From contig JADKBM010000004.1 in the NCBI GenBank assembly GCA_016715115.1, positions 1-64,000 on the forward strand: a stretch of 64,000 nucleotides of DNA, in the 5' to 3' direction. The DNA is from Acidobacteriota bacterium (lineage in GTDB: Bacteria; Acidobacteriota; Blastocatellia; Pyrinomonadales; Pyrinomonadaceae). The notes beneath the pieces were generated by a model, which saw nothing but the letters and a program-made list of their open reading frames with translations, was not told the origin of the DNA and did not search any database. A program made the translations under genes and the position numbers. Shown here one piece after another: positions 8,730-16,717 of the stretch. Positions within the stretch are counted from its first letter, which is position 1; each line of letters opens with the position of its first letter.

Positions 8730-8769
8730 TTACAAAACTCTTACAATCGACGCTGTAAAACTCTGTTAC
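8730..8769 (+). promoter_or_regulatory. Three TTAC repeats upstream of desaturase 2
   Basis: TTAC occurs at 8730, 8741 and 8766 in TTACAAAACTCTTACAATCG and TCTGTTACGATTG, matching the words and the 11/25 spacing upstream of desaturase 1. The start codon here is about 60 bases further on, leaving room for a transcription start between. Confidence 0.55.
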
Positions 8770-8827
8770 GATTGCAATTAACGCGAAATACGCGTTTAAT
8801 TTCAGCAATTTTAAGAGGTCATAGAGA

Positions 8828-9700
8828 ATGCAGAACGTAGTCGAAATTTCGAGCGCAAAATCACAGAAGATCCATTGGAACACGATCGTCGCGGTCGTGC
8901 TGTTTCACGTCGGGGCGGTCGCCGCCTTTTTCACTTTCAGTTGGCAGAATTTCGCCGGGTTCGTACTTCTCTGGTGGGTCGCGAACAGTCTCGGCATCGG
9001 ACTCGGTTATCATCGCTTGCTGACGCACCGCGGATTTCAGTCGCCGAAATGGTTCGAATACCTGCTCACATTCTTCGGCACAATGGCGCTTCAGTCGGGC
9101 GCGATCAGCTGGGTCACGACGCATCGCCTGCATCACGCTTTCACCGACACCGACAAGGATCCTCATTCGCCGGTCGGCGGATTCTGGTGGTCGCACATCG
9201 GATGGATCTTCAAGGGAACGGCGCAAATTCAGCCTGAGGCGACGATGATGCGTTACTCGCCCGACCTGATGAAGGACCGCGTTCATCGCGTGATGAATCA
9301 ATACTATTGGGTCACGTCGATCCTTACCGGCGTCGCGTGTTTTCTGATTGGCGGCTGGGGAATGCTGTTCTGGGCCGTTGGACTGCGGACCGTTTTCGGT
9401 TGGCACACCACCTGGTTCGTGAATTCGGTGACGCATCTTTGGGGCTCGCGCCGCTTTGAAACACGCGACACATCGACCAACAACGGGATCGTTGCGGCGC
9501 TCACCTTTGGCGAAGGATGGCACAACAACCACCACGCCTTTCCGCGCTCGGCGCGCCACGGCCTGACCTGGAGAGAGTTTGACTTTAACTGGCTGCAGAT
9601 CAAGACCCTCGAAAAGCTCGGGCTGGCGAATGACGTCTACGCATACGACCTTAACGAAGGCAAGGAAATTCACGGCAAACCGATCAAGCAGGCGGCTTAA
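8828..9700 (+). CDS. Membrane fatty-acid desaturase (copy 2)
   Basis: This 290-residue paralogue of the preceding gene has the same three histidine boxes (HRLLTH, HRLHH, HNNHH) and the same membrane layout. It starts at an ATG (MQNVVEISSAKSQKIHWN) preceded by AAGAGGTCATAGAGA, a good ribosome site. The protein is complete, ending KPIKQAA, and its stop lies against a purine-rich repeat arm. Its upstream region repeats the TTAC pattern of copy 1, so both copies may share control. Electron donors (ferredoxin or cytochrome b5 type) are not encoded nearby. Confidence 0.92.
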   Translation: MQNVVEISSAKSQKIHWNTIVAVVLFHVGAVAAFFTFSWQNFAGFVLLWWVANSLGIGLGYHRLLTHRGFQSPKWFEYLLTFFGTMALQSGAISWVTTHRLHHAFTDTDKDPHSPVGGFWWSHIGWIFKGTAQIQPEATMMRYSPDLMKDRVHRVMNQYYWVTSILTGVACFLIGGWGMLFWAVGLRTVFGWHTTWFVNSVTHLWGSRRFETRDTSTNNGIVAALTFGEGWHNNHHAFPRSARHGLTWREFDFNWLQIKTLEKLGLANDVYAYDLNEGKEIHGKPIKQAA

Positions 9701-10112
9701 AAAGGGGAAAAAGGCAAAGGGCAAAAGGCAAAAGGGCAAAAGGCAAAAGAAGAAGGGCGTTTCGACCCAACGGCGACCGAATCCTCAAGAAGCAAGAGAT
9801 CAATACGCCGTTTTCCTTTTTCCCTTTGCCTTTCCCCTTTTCCCTTTTCCCTTTTGCCTTTTGCCGTTTTCCTTTTTCCCTTTGCCTTTCCCCTTTTCCC
9901 TTTTCCCTTTTGCCTTTTGCCGTTTTCCTTTTTCCCTTTGCCTTTCCCCTTTTCCCCTTTTGCCTTTTGCCTTTTTCCCTTTTCCCCTTTTGCCTTTTCC
10001 CTTTTCCCCTTTTGCCTTTTTCCCTTTGCCTTTTTCCCTTTGCCTTTTGCCCCCTTTTGCCCTTTTGCCTTTTGCTTTTCCCTTTTGCTTTTCCCCTTTT
10101 CCCCTTTCCCCC
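9699..10112. repeat. Purine arm / pyrimidine arm repeat (AAAAGGC and TTTTGCCTTTTCCC words)
   Basis: A 59-base purine-rich arm of AAAAGGGCAAAAGGC words (9699-9757) begins at the stop codon of desaturase 2. After a 50-base spacer follows about 300 bases of TTTTGCC/TTTTCCC words (9808-10112), the reverse complement of the first arm. It can form a large imperfect hairpin and is a nearly pure homopurine-homopyrimidine tract. Long Phe-Pro-Leu frames through it are not genes. TATACT at about 10113 could be a promoter box for the kinase that follows. Confidence 0.93.
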
Positions 10113-10124
10113 TATACTTGAATC

Positions 10125-11009
10125 GTGCGCCGCCGCAAATCGACCATATTCTTCCTGATCCTGGGCATTTGCCTGATCGTACTCGCGGTCGCGCTGAACG
10201 TCGGCTGGATACTGCTCAATCTGCGCGAGGTCGTGCTCCTCGTTCTCGGCATTGTCTTCTTCGCCGTCATCATCACCGGGCTAATCCTGAACACGATCTT
10301 TTTGATGCGCGAGATCAAGCGCAATGAACAACAGGACGCGTTTTTGAACGCGATGACGCACGAACTCAAGACGCCGATCGCCTCGATCAAGTTGTATCTC
10401 GAAACCCTGAAAAGCCGCGATGTTTCACCCGAAAAGCAGAATGAGTTCTACGACGTGATGCTTGCCGATTCAAACCGTCTGCTCGGAACGGTCGAACAGG
10501 TGTTGCTCGCCTCGCAGACGCGCGAAAGGCAGCGGCTTCTCAACCTTTCCGAGATCAAGCTCAACGATCTGCTCACCGAGTCGATGAACTTCATCAGGAC
10601 GCGCTACAAACTTGACGAGTCAGCGATGAAATTCACGCCTTCGGCCGAAGAAGCCGTGGTCGTCGGCGACCGATCCGAACTCGGCACGGTATTCACGAAT
10701 TTGCTCGACAACGCAGTAAAATACTCCGGAGACGACCCGCGACTCTCGATTCGTGTGAAAAATTCCAACGAGAAGCGTGTCGAGGTCCTGATCAAGGACA
10801 ACGGGATCGGACTGAACGTTTCTGAACTGAAGCGTGTTTTTCGCAGATTCTACCGCGTCGCCAACCGCGCGACCCAGAATCTGAAGGGAACGGGACTCGG
10901 TTTGTTCATCGTCGAGTCGATCGTCAAAAAACACGGCGGACGCATCTGGGCCGAAAGCAAAGGCGAGGGAAAAGGAACGACGTTTATCGTCCAGTTGCCG
11001 AAATTGTAG
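10125..11009 (+). CDS. Sensor histidine kinase with two N-terminal membrane helices
   Basis: The protein has 294 residues and starts at a GTG right after the repeat block. Two membrane helices (about 8-30 and 36-60) enclose only a few residues, so no sizeable extracellular sensor domain exists. The HisKA motif is NAMTHELKTPIASIK with phospho-acceptor H79. The ATPase domain has the N box LLDNAVKYS, G1 DNGIGL, F box VFRRFYR and G2 GTGLGLFIV. It would phosphorylate the response regulator encoded 62 bases downstream. With such a small sensory part it may sense the membrane itself, which fits its position next to desaturases (as with DesK), but this is inference. Confidence 0.93.
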   Translation: MRRRKSTIFFLILGICLIVLAVALNVGWILLNLREVVLLVLGIVFFAVIITGLILNTIFLMREIKRNEQQDAFLNAMTHELKTPIASIKLYLETLKSRDVSPEKQNEFYDVMLADSNRLLGTVEQVLLASQTRERQRLLNLSEIKLNDLLTESMNFIRTRYKLDESAMKFTPSAEEAVVVGDRSELGTVFTNLLDNAVKYSGDDPRLSIRVKNSNEKRVEVLIKDNGIGLNVSELKRVFRRFYRVANRATQNLKGTGLGLFIVESIVKKHGGRIWAESKGEGKGTTFIVQLPKL

Positions 11010-11016
11010 CGACGCT

Positions 11017-11038
11017 CGGAGTTCCGCCTTCAGGCGGC
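11017..11038. repeat. REP-like hairpin, copy 1 (GGAGTTCCGCC-N4-GGCGGC)
   Basis: CGGAGTTCCGCC and AGGCGGC form a short CCGCC/GGCGG stem with a 4-6 base loop. The same element, with small changes, is at 16672-16693 and 21121-21142. Here it sits between the kinase and response-regulator genes. Confidence 0.55.
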
Positions 11039-11071
11039 CTACCGCCGGCGGGCGGAGCCAAAACGAGAATT

Positions 11072-11773
11072 ATGAAGATCCTGATCGTCGAAGACGAAAA
11101 ACATCTCGCGGACGGTTTGCGGTTCAATCTCGAGGCCGACGGCCACGAGGTTGCGGTCGCGTATGACGGCGAGGAGGCGTTGGGTGTTTTGGAACGTCAG
11201 TCATTCGACGCGATCGTGCTCGACGTTATGATGCCGAAAAAGAATGGCTTCGAGGTCGCGTCCGAGCTTCGTTCGATGCAGAATTTTACTCCGATCCTGA
11301 TGCTGACGGCGCTTGGCAGTTCCGACGACGTGTTGAAAGGCTTCGAATCGGGTGCCGACGATTATTTGCCGAAACCGTTCGATCTGGCAGTGTTTCAGGC
11401 GCGCCTGAACGGCCTCTTGCGCCGCAGGGAATGGTTCCGCCGCGAACGCGAATCCGCCGAAAAGCCGTTTGAAAACGTGATCGAGGTCAACGGAAAATCG
11501 ATCGACTTCAACAACCTCGAACTCCGGACCGAGTCGGGGAACGTCCAACTCACGCTGATGGAAGCGAAACTTCTGCGCCATTTGATCGAAAACGAGGGGC
11601 AAGCCGTCTCACGCAAAACGATCCTCGAAAAAGTTTGGGATCTTCACGAGGACACGGACACGCGCGCCATCGACAACTTCATCGTCCGGCTTCGAAAACA
11701 CCTCGAAACCGAGCCCGACAAACCGCAATTGCTGCAAACCGTCCGCGGCGTCGGTTACCGGTTTGTAAGGTAA
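11072..11773 (+). CDS. OmpR/PhoB-family response regulator
   Basis: The 233-residue protein has a receiver domain (acidic pocket VEDE at 7-10, phospho-acceptor D51 in IVLDVMMP, conserved Thr in MLTALG and Lys in LPKPFD) and a C-terminal winged helix (about 135-233; TLMEAKLLRHLIENEGQ, then AIDNFIVRLRKHLE and TVRGVGYRF). It is the evident partner of the histidine kinase 62 bases upstream and would bind DNA when phosphorylated. Nearby candidates for control are the paired desaturase promoters, which share spaced repeats, but no site has been shown. Confidence 0.95.
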   Translation: MKILIVEDEKHLADGLRFNLEADGHEVAVAYDGEEALGVLERQSFDAIVLDVMMPKKNGFEVASELRSMQNFTPILMLTALGSSDDVLKGFESGADDYLPKPFDLAVFQARLNGLLRRREWFRRERESAEKPFENVIEVNGKSIDFNNLELRTESGNVQLTLMEAKLLRHLIENEGQAVSRKTILEKVWDLHEDTDTRAIDNFIVRLRKHLETEPDKPQLLQTVRGVGYRFVR

Positions 11774-11894
11774 CTGCACTCTGGAAAGGATTTAGTGAAT
11801 TGTCCGTTCGAGACGCTGACGGCATTTTGCATTTCCGTCAACGCGCTGGTTCGCATGTCTCAAAAATCAACAATTTTCGTGCTATTATTTCGCC

Positions 11895-13583
11895 GTGAAG
11901 CAACTCCTTAAGGTTTTCATCATACTTTGTTTAGCGGCATTCCTATCGTCTGCCCAATCCCAAACGGCCGATTTGATATTGATTAACGGCCGGATCTGGA
12001 CGGGTGACGCGAAGAATTCTTGGGCGACTGCGGTTGCGGTCAAAGGCGACCGGATCATTGCTGTCGGTAGCGACGCATCGATCAAGAAGTTCTCACGGCG
12101 TTCGACAAAGATCGAAGATCTCGGCGGAAGATTCGTGATGCCGGGGATCAACGACTCGCACACGCATTTTCTGAGCGCGGCGCTTGGAATGTACCAGGTC
12201 GATCTGACCGACGCCAGGAATTTGGCCGACGCGCAGGCGATGGTCCTGAAGTTCGCAAAGGAAAACCCCGGCGCGAAATGGATCGTCGGGCGCGGATGGC
12301 AATACACGATCTTCCCCGGTGGACTGCCGAAGCGTCAGGACATCGACGCCGTTATCGCCGACCGGCCGGTCTATCTTCGCGCCTACGACGGCCACACTTC
12401 GTGGGCGAATTCGAAGGCGCTTGAGATCGCGGGAATCACTCAAGACACGAAATTCGAGGGATTCGGCGAGATCGTCCGCGACGGCAACGGCGTTCCGACC
12501 GGCGTTTTCAAGGAAGGAGCCTCGTCGCTCGTCAGCCGATTCCTGCCGCCGGTGACGCGTGAGCAGCAACTGAAGGCGCTCGAACTCGGAATGCAGTACG
12601 CGGCGTCGCTCGGCATCACGAGCATTCAAAACGCTCACGGCAGTCTCGGTGAAGTTGAGATCTACGACGAGCTTTTGAAAAAAGGAAAACTGACGCTCAA
12701 AACGAAATTCGCATTCAGTGTCGGGCCGGACACGACGCAGGCAGAGATCGACAAGATCGTCGCGGCTTCGAGAAAATACGACTCTCCGATGCTCCGTGTC
12801 GGTGCGATTAAGATAATGGTCGACGGCGTCATCGAATCCTACACGGCGGCGATGCTTGCGCCGTATTCGAACAAGCCCGAAACATCCGGAACGCCCAATT
12901 TCACGGTCGAGCAACTGAACCGCGTCGTAGCGATGGCGGACAAGGCCGGGCTCCAGGTTTACATCCACGCGATCGGCGATCGCGGAGTGCGAATGGCGCT
13001 CGACGCATACGAGAACGCGATCAAAGTCAACGGCCGGCGCGATTCGCGCTTTCGCATCGAGCATATCGAGACGATCGATCCGAAGGATGTGCCGCGATTC
13101 AAGGAACTTGGCGTCATCGCCTCGATGGAACCGATCCACGCCGATCCGGCGACGATCGACGTTTGGGCGGCGGCGATCGGACCCGAAAGGACGAGCCGCG
13201 GATTTGCCTGGCGCGCGCTCGAACGCGCCGGCGCGCGGTTGATCTTCTCGAGCGATATGCCGGCGGCCATCACGATGAGCCCGTGGCGCGGGCTGCATAA
13301 CGCGGTGAACCGTCAAACAATCGAGCTTTTGCCGGTCGGAGGCTGGCTGCCGCAACATCGCGTGTCGGTTGAAACGGCCTTGCGGGCTTATACTGTAAAT
13401 GGTGCGTACGCGTCTTTCGAAGAAAGTGCAAAGGGCAAGATCGCAAAGGGGTTTTCAGCCGATTTGATCGTTCTAGACCGGAATCCCTTCACAACGGCGA
13501 AAGAAGATCTCTTCAAGACGACCGTCGTTGAAACCGTTTTCGGCGGAAAACTTGTATACAACGCCACGGTCTCTGGGAAATAG
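11895..13583 (+). CDS. Secreted amidohydrolase (YtcJ-like, amidohydrolase family 3)
   Basis: The 562-residue protein starts at a GTG and has a Sec signal peptide (residues 1-22, LAAFLSSAQSQ). The metal-dependent hydrolase fold is shown by LILINGRIWTGD, metal-binding H89 and H91 in NDSHTHF, YIHAIGDRG, FRIEHIETIDP and the late FSSDMPA followed by SPWRGLHNAV. Family members hydrolyse amide or imide bonds in small molecules, and the exact substrate cannot be told from sequence. It stands alone, about 120 bases after the response regulator. Confidence 0.88.
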   Translation: MKQLLKVFIILCLAAFLSSAQSQTADLILINGRIWTGDAKNSWATAVAVKGDRIIAVGSDASIKKFSRRSTKIEDLGGRFVMPGINDSHTHFLSAALGMYQVDLTDARNLADAQAMVLKFAKENPGAKWIVGRGWQYTIFPGGLPKRQDIDAVIADRPVYLRAYDGHTSWANSKALEIAGITQDTKFEGFGEIVRDGNGVPTGVFKEGASSLVSRFLPPVTREQQLKALELGMQYAASLGITSIQNAHGSLGEVEIYDELLKKGKLTLKTKFAFSVGPDTTQAEIDKIVAASRKYDSPMLRVGAIKIMVDGVIESYTAAMLAPYSNKPETSGTPNFTVEQLNRVVAMADKAGLQVYIHAIGDRGVRMALDAYENAIKVNGRRDSRFRIEHIETIDPKDVPRFKELGVIASMEPIHADPATIDVWAAAIGPERTSRGFAWRALERAGARLIFSSDMPAAITMSPWRGLHNAVNRQTIELLPVGGWLPQHRVSVETALRAYTVNGAYASFEESAKGKIAKGFSADLIVLDRNPFTTAKEDLFKTTVVETVFGGKLVYNATVSGK

Positions 13584-13631
13584 CGGGTCGCGCCACACGT
13601 TGCAGGCGTTCAGAAAATTCAGGAACCTGGA

Positions 13632-14954
13632 ATGCTCGAATCATATGTTCCAAATCTAGTCCTGGCATTGCTGCTCGGCGCGGCGATCGGGTTGGAACGC
13701 CAGAGTTCAGGGCACCTTTCCGATTCGGGAATCCGGACATTTTCGCTGATCGGGCTTCTCGGCTGCATCTCGTCGATCTTCTACGTCAACAACCTGCCGC
13801 TCGTCTTCGCATTGATGACCGCGGCTTTCGTCATTTTGCTTTCGATGCATTACGGTCTTGCATCGCGGCAGACGAACGACTATGGATTTACGACCGAGAT
13901 CGCGATCATTCTGACGTATTTGATCGGCGCCTGTCTCGGGACCGGAATTCTGCCGCTCAACGTGACGATCGCCGTCGCCGTCGTGATCATCGTCATTTTG
14001 TCGATGAAGGCTCGGTCGGAAAAGCTGATCTCGGCCGTCACCCGCGGCGAGATCGAATCGTTCATCAGCTTTGCGATCCTTGGGCTCGTGATCTTGCCGT
14101 TCCTGACGAACACGAGCTACACGCTGAACGATTTTCCCGAGGTCAGATCGCTACTTCAAGGCTTGAATATCAACGTCGAGCAGTTCGACGGCCTTGAACT
14201 GATCAACCCTCAGAAGCTCTGGTTCATCGTCGTTTTGATCACCGGGATCGACGTTCTCGGCTACATCCTCGGAAAGTTCGTCGGACGCGAGCGCGGGTTC
14301 ACGGTGACCAGTTTCATCGGCGGTTTCGTTTCCTCAACGGTAACGACTCAGTCGCTGGCGCAAAAAAGCAAAACGGCGGTGAACGAAAACCATCTAGTCG
14401 GCGCGGCTATCCTCGCAAATCTCGCCAGTTTCTTTCAGATGTTTTTGCTGATCGGGCCGCTCAATCGTGAATGGCTGATCGCGATCCTGCCGGCGCTGCT
14501 GATAATGATCACCACGGCAACCGCATTATCCATATATTTCCTGAGGATACGAAAGGAAACGGAAGCCGAGCCTGAAACCGAGTCAGAGTCGAAGGTCGTT
14601 GAAAAGAAGATATTCTCGATCGTTCCCGCGCTTCAGTTCGCGGCGTTGATCCTCGTAGTCAAATTGCTGACCAACCTGAGCCTGATCTTTTTCGGCAAGG
14701 CGGGGTTCGTTGTCGGTTCGGTGATCGCCTCGTTCGCGGGCGTCGATGCGATATTGATCAATCTCGCCGGAATGGCCGGTACAAAGATCACTTTCGGCTT
14801 CGCGCTGTTTACGTTTATCCTCGTCAACGCGACGAATCTCTCGGCAAAAACGCTCTATTGTTTTCTGCAGGGAAGCCGCTCGTTCACACTCAAGTTTATG
14901 ATCTCGATGCTCATCATCATCGCGGCCAGCTTCTTGGGATTCTTGTTTGTTTGA
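13632..14954 (+). CDS. MgtC/DUF4010-type multi-pass membrane protein
   Basis: This 440-residue hydrophobic protein has about 12 membrane helices. The N-terminal quarter has the MgtC/SapB-like text LLLGAAIGLERQ and RTFSLIGLLG. The rest matches the DUF4010 layout, with VTRGEIESFISFAILGLVILPFL and a middle region GFTVTSFIGGFVSSTVTTQSLA. A hydrophilic, Glu-rich loop lies around residues 308-322. Function is unknown, and related proteins have been linked to Mg2+ homeostasis only by domain. It ends at 14954, where an inverted low-complexity repeat begins before the convergent pyruvate kinase. Confidence 0.85.
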   Translation: MLESYVPNLVLALLLGAAIGLERQSSGHLSDSGIRTFSLIGLLGCISSIFYVNNLPLVFALMTAAFVILLSMHYGLASRQTNDYGFTTEIAIILTYLIGACLGTGILPLNVTIAVAVVIIVILSMKARSEKLISAVTRGEIESFISFAILGLVILPFLTNTSYTLNDFPEVRSLLQGLNINVEQFDGLELINPQKLWFIVVLITGIDVLGYILGKFVGRERGFTVTSFIGGFVSSTVTTQSLAQKSKTAVNENHLVGAAILANLASFFQMFLLIGPLNREWLIAILPALLIMITTATALSIYFLRIRKETEAEPETESESKVVEKKIFSIVPALQFAALILVVKLLTNLSLIFFGKAGFVVGSVIASFAGVDAILINLAGMAGTKITFGFALFTFILVNATNLSAKTLYCFLQGSRSFTLKFMISMLIIIAASFLGFLFV

Positions 14955-14965
14955 CAAAGGATGGA

Positions 14966-15208
14966 GCAGTGGATAGTGCAACCGAGTGCATAGTGGATAG
15001 TGCATAGTGGATAGTGCATAGTGCAAAGTGCAGAGTGGAGAGTGAATGGTGACAGTATTTTTCACTCGGCACTATGCACTATGCACTATGCACTCTGCAC
15101 TATGCACTCTGCACTATGCACTCTGCACTATGCACTCTGCACTATGCACTCTGCACTATGCACTCTGCACTATGCACTATGCACTCGGTTGCACTGAGTT
15201 GCACTATC
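14966..15208. repeat. Large inverted repeat of GTGCATA / TGCACTA words between convergent genes
   Basis: The left arm (14966-15048) repeats GGATAGTGCATAGTG. The right arm (15067-15208) repeats ACTATGCACTCTGCAC in tandem. The outermost parts, 14976-14995 and 15175-15194, are a perfect 20-bp inverted match that includes the irregular CAACCGAG/CTCGGTTG, so the pairing is not just chance between simple words. The block fills the whole gap between the stop codons of the membrane-protein and pyruvate-kinase genes. Confidence 0.95.
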
Positions 15209-15210
15209 CA

Positions 15211-16659
15211 TTATCGCTTCGCCAGATCCTCGCCGATCGTCCAGACGACGACCGAGCTCGAGAGTCCGAGCCCGGACAGGCGTCCGGCCATCATCACTAT
15301 CGTCTCGCCCTTTTCAACGACGTGCGCTCTGAGCAACGTCGCTTCGCCGTCAGACAGCATTTGTTCCGTCGTTTCGCCGATTTCGTGGAGGAGCGGTTCG
15401 ACGCCCCAGATCAGCGAGAGTTGGTTGTAGACCTCACGCGTATTCGTCAGCGCAAACGTCGAAAGTCCAGACCGAACCGATGACAAACGACGCGCCATCA
15501 AACCCGATTCCGTAAAAACCGCGATCTTTTCGGTCAGCATCTCCTGGGCGCAGATCGCCGCGGCTTTGCAGATCGCCTGCGACGTTCGGCCGGTCGGCGC
15601 TTCCGTAAACTTGATCTGCCGACGGAGTTTCGTCGTCTTGACCGACTCGGCGGTGGTGATGATCCGCTCCATCGTCTCGACCGATTCTACCGGATACTTT
15701 CCGGACGCCGTTTCAGCCGAAAGCATCACCGCGTCGGTTCCGTCCCAGACGGCGTTCGCGACGTCGGACGCTTCGGCGCGCGTCGGGCGCGGGTTGTCGA
15801 CCATCGACTGGAGCATCTGCGTCGCCGTGATGACGAATTTGTCGGCATTAACCGCCTTTTCGATGATGCGTTTCTGATAGACCGGAACGAGTTCCGCGCT
15901 CGTCTCAACGCCGAGATCGCCGCGCGCGACCATCACGCCGTCAGTCTCTTTCAGGATATCGTCGAGATTTTCAATCGCTTCTGCTTTTTCGATCTTCGCG
16001 ACGAGCATCGGACGTCCCCATTTGCGCGTGTTCATCTGCTTGATCAACTCGCGCACCTCGGCGCAGTCCTTGCCCTCACGAACGAACGAGAGCGCGATGT
16101 AATCGACATCCTGCGTCATCGCCCATTCAAGATCGCGGCGATCCTTCTCGGTCAAACTCGGAATCGGAAGTTTGGTGTTCGGAAGATTGATGCCCTTTCG
16201 TTCGGACAGTATGCCGCCGTCGATCACTTCGGTGACGACGTCGGTTTCGGTGACGGCGACGACGCGGAGTTCGAGCGCGCCGTCGTCGAGCAGAATCTTG
16301 TCTCCGGGTCTGACGAGTTTGGGAATTTCCTTGTAATTGGTCGAAACTTCGGCCGCGCTCCCCTCGACATCGCGCGACGTAAGCACGAACTGGGCGCCGC
16401 GCACGAGCACCACGGGCTTTGCTTCGCGGAGCACGCCGGTGCGGATCTTCGGACCCGAAAGATCGACGAGGATCGCGAGCGGCCGTTCGAGTTTTTCGGC
16501 GGCCGACCGCGCGATGCGAATACGTTCCTCGTGTTCGCCCGTGTTGCCGTGCGACATATTGATCCGAACCGCATCGAGTCCGGCCTCGATCATCTTTTCA
16601 ATGATTTCCTGCGAACTCGTGGCCGGTCCGAGTGTCGCGAGTATTTTTGCTCTTCCCAT
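15211..16659 (-). CDS. pyk: Pyruvate kinase
   Basis: Pyruvate kinase makes pyruvate and ATP from phosphoenolpyruvate and ADP, the last step of glycolysis. I start at the ATG at 16657-16659 (MGRAKILATLGPATSS), since the 15 codons upstream fall in a REP-like hairpin. The 482-residue product shows RINMSHG, DLSGPKIRTG, the catalytic-lysine region VAKIEKAEAIENL, the metal site MVARGDLGVE, ITATQMLQSM and DGTDAVMLSAETASGKYPVE. The C-terminal domain (about 350-480) is complete. A second, divergent pyruvate-kinase-like gene is at 51994-53889. Confidence 0.96.
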   Translation of the reverse strand: MGRAKILATLGPATSSQEIIEKMIEAGLDAVRINMSHGNTGEHEERIRIARSAAEKLERPLAILVDLSGPKIRTGVLREAKPVVLVRGAQFVLTSRDVEGSAAEVSTNYKEIPKLVRPGDKILLDDGALELRVVAVTETDVVTEVIDGGILSERKGINLPNTKLPIPSLTEKDRRDLEWAMTQDVDYIALSFVREGKDCAEVRELIKQMNTRKWGRPMLVAKIEKAEAIENLDDILKETDGVMVARGDLGVETSAELVPVYQKRIIEKAVNADKFVITATQMLQSMVDNPRPTRAEASDVANAVWDGTDAVMLSAETASGKYPVESVETMERIITTAESVKTTKLRRQIKFTEAPTGRTSQAICKAAAICAQEMLTEKIAVFTESGLMARRLSSVRSGLSTFALTNTREVYNQLSLIWGVEPLLHEIGETTEQMLSDGEATLLRAHVVEKGETIVMMAGRLSGLGLSSSVVVWTIGEDLAKR

Positions 16660-16671
16660 AGAATCCGCGCT

Positions 16672-16693
16672 TGGAGTTCCGCCAAGAGGCGGC
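16672..16693. repeat. REP-like hairpin, copy 2
   Basis: TGGAGTTCCGCCAAGAGGCGGC differs from copy 1 at only a few positions. It occupies the 5' leader of pyk, 13 bases before the start codon, where the stem could affect translation. Confidence 0.55.
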
Positions 16694-16717
16694 GCACCGA
16701 GCAATTGAAATCTGATG

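Noticed and set aside
9579..10327. Long Phe/Pro/Leu-rich frames on the plus strand
   Set aside because: They are translations of the TTTTGCC/TTTTCCC repeat tract and lack ribosome sites or plausible protein features.
12093..13358. 421-residue minus-strand frame opposite the amidohydrolase
   Set aside because: It is antisense to a strongly conserved enzyme gene and has shadow-like composition.
15067..15190. CRISPR-like regular repeats
   Set aside because: Units are contiguous 7-14 base words without unique spacers and continue into a complementary arm; there are no cas genes nearby.
16660..16704. Longer N-terminus for pyruvate kinase
   Set aside because: The extra 15 codons lie in a REP-like hairpin and do not match the family, which begins at MGRAKILATLGP.
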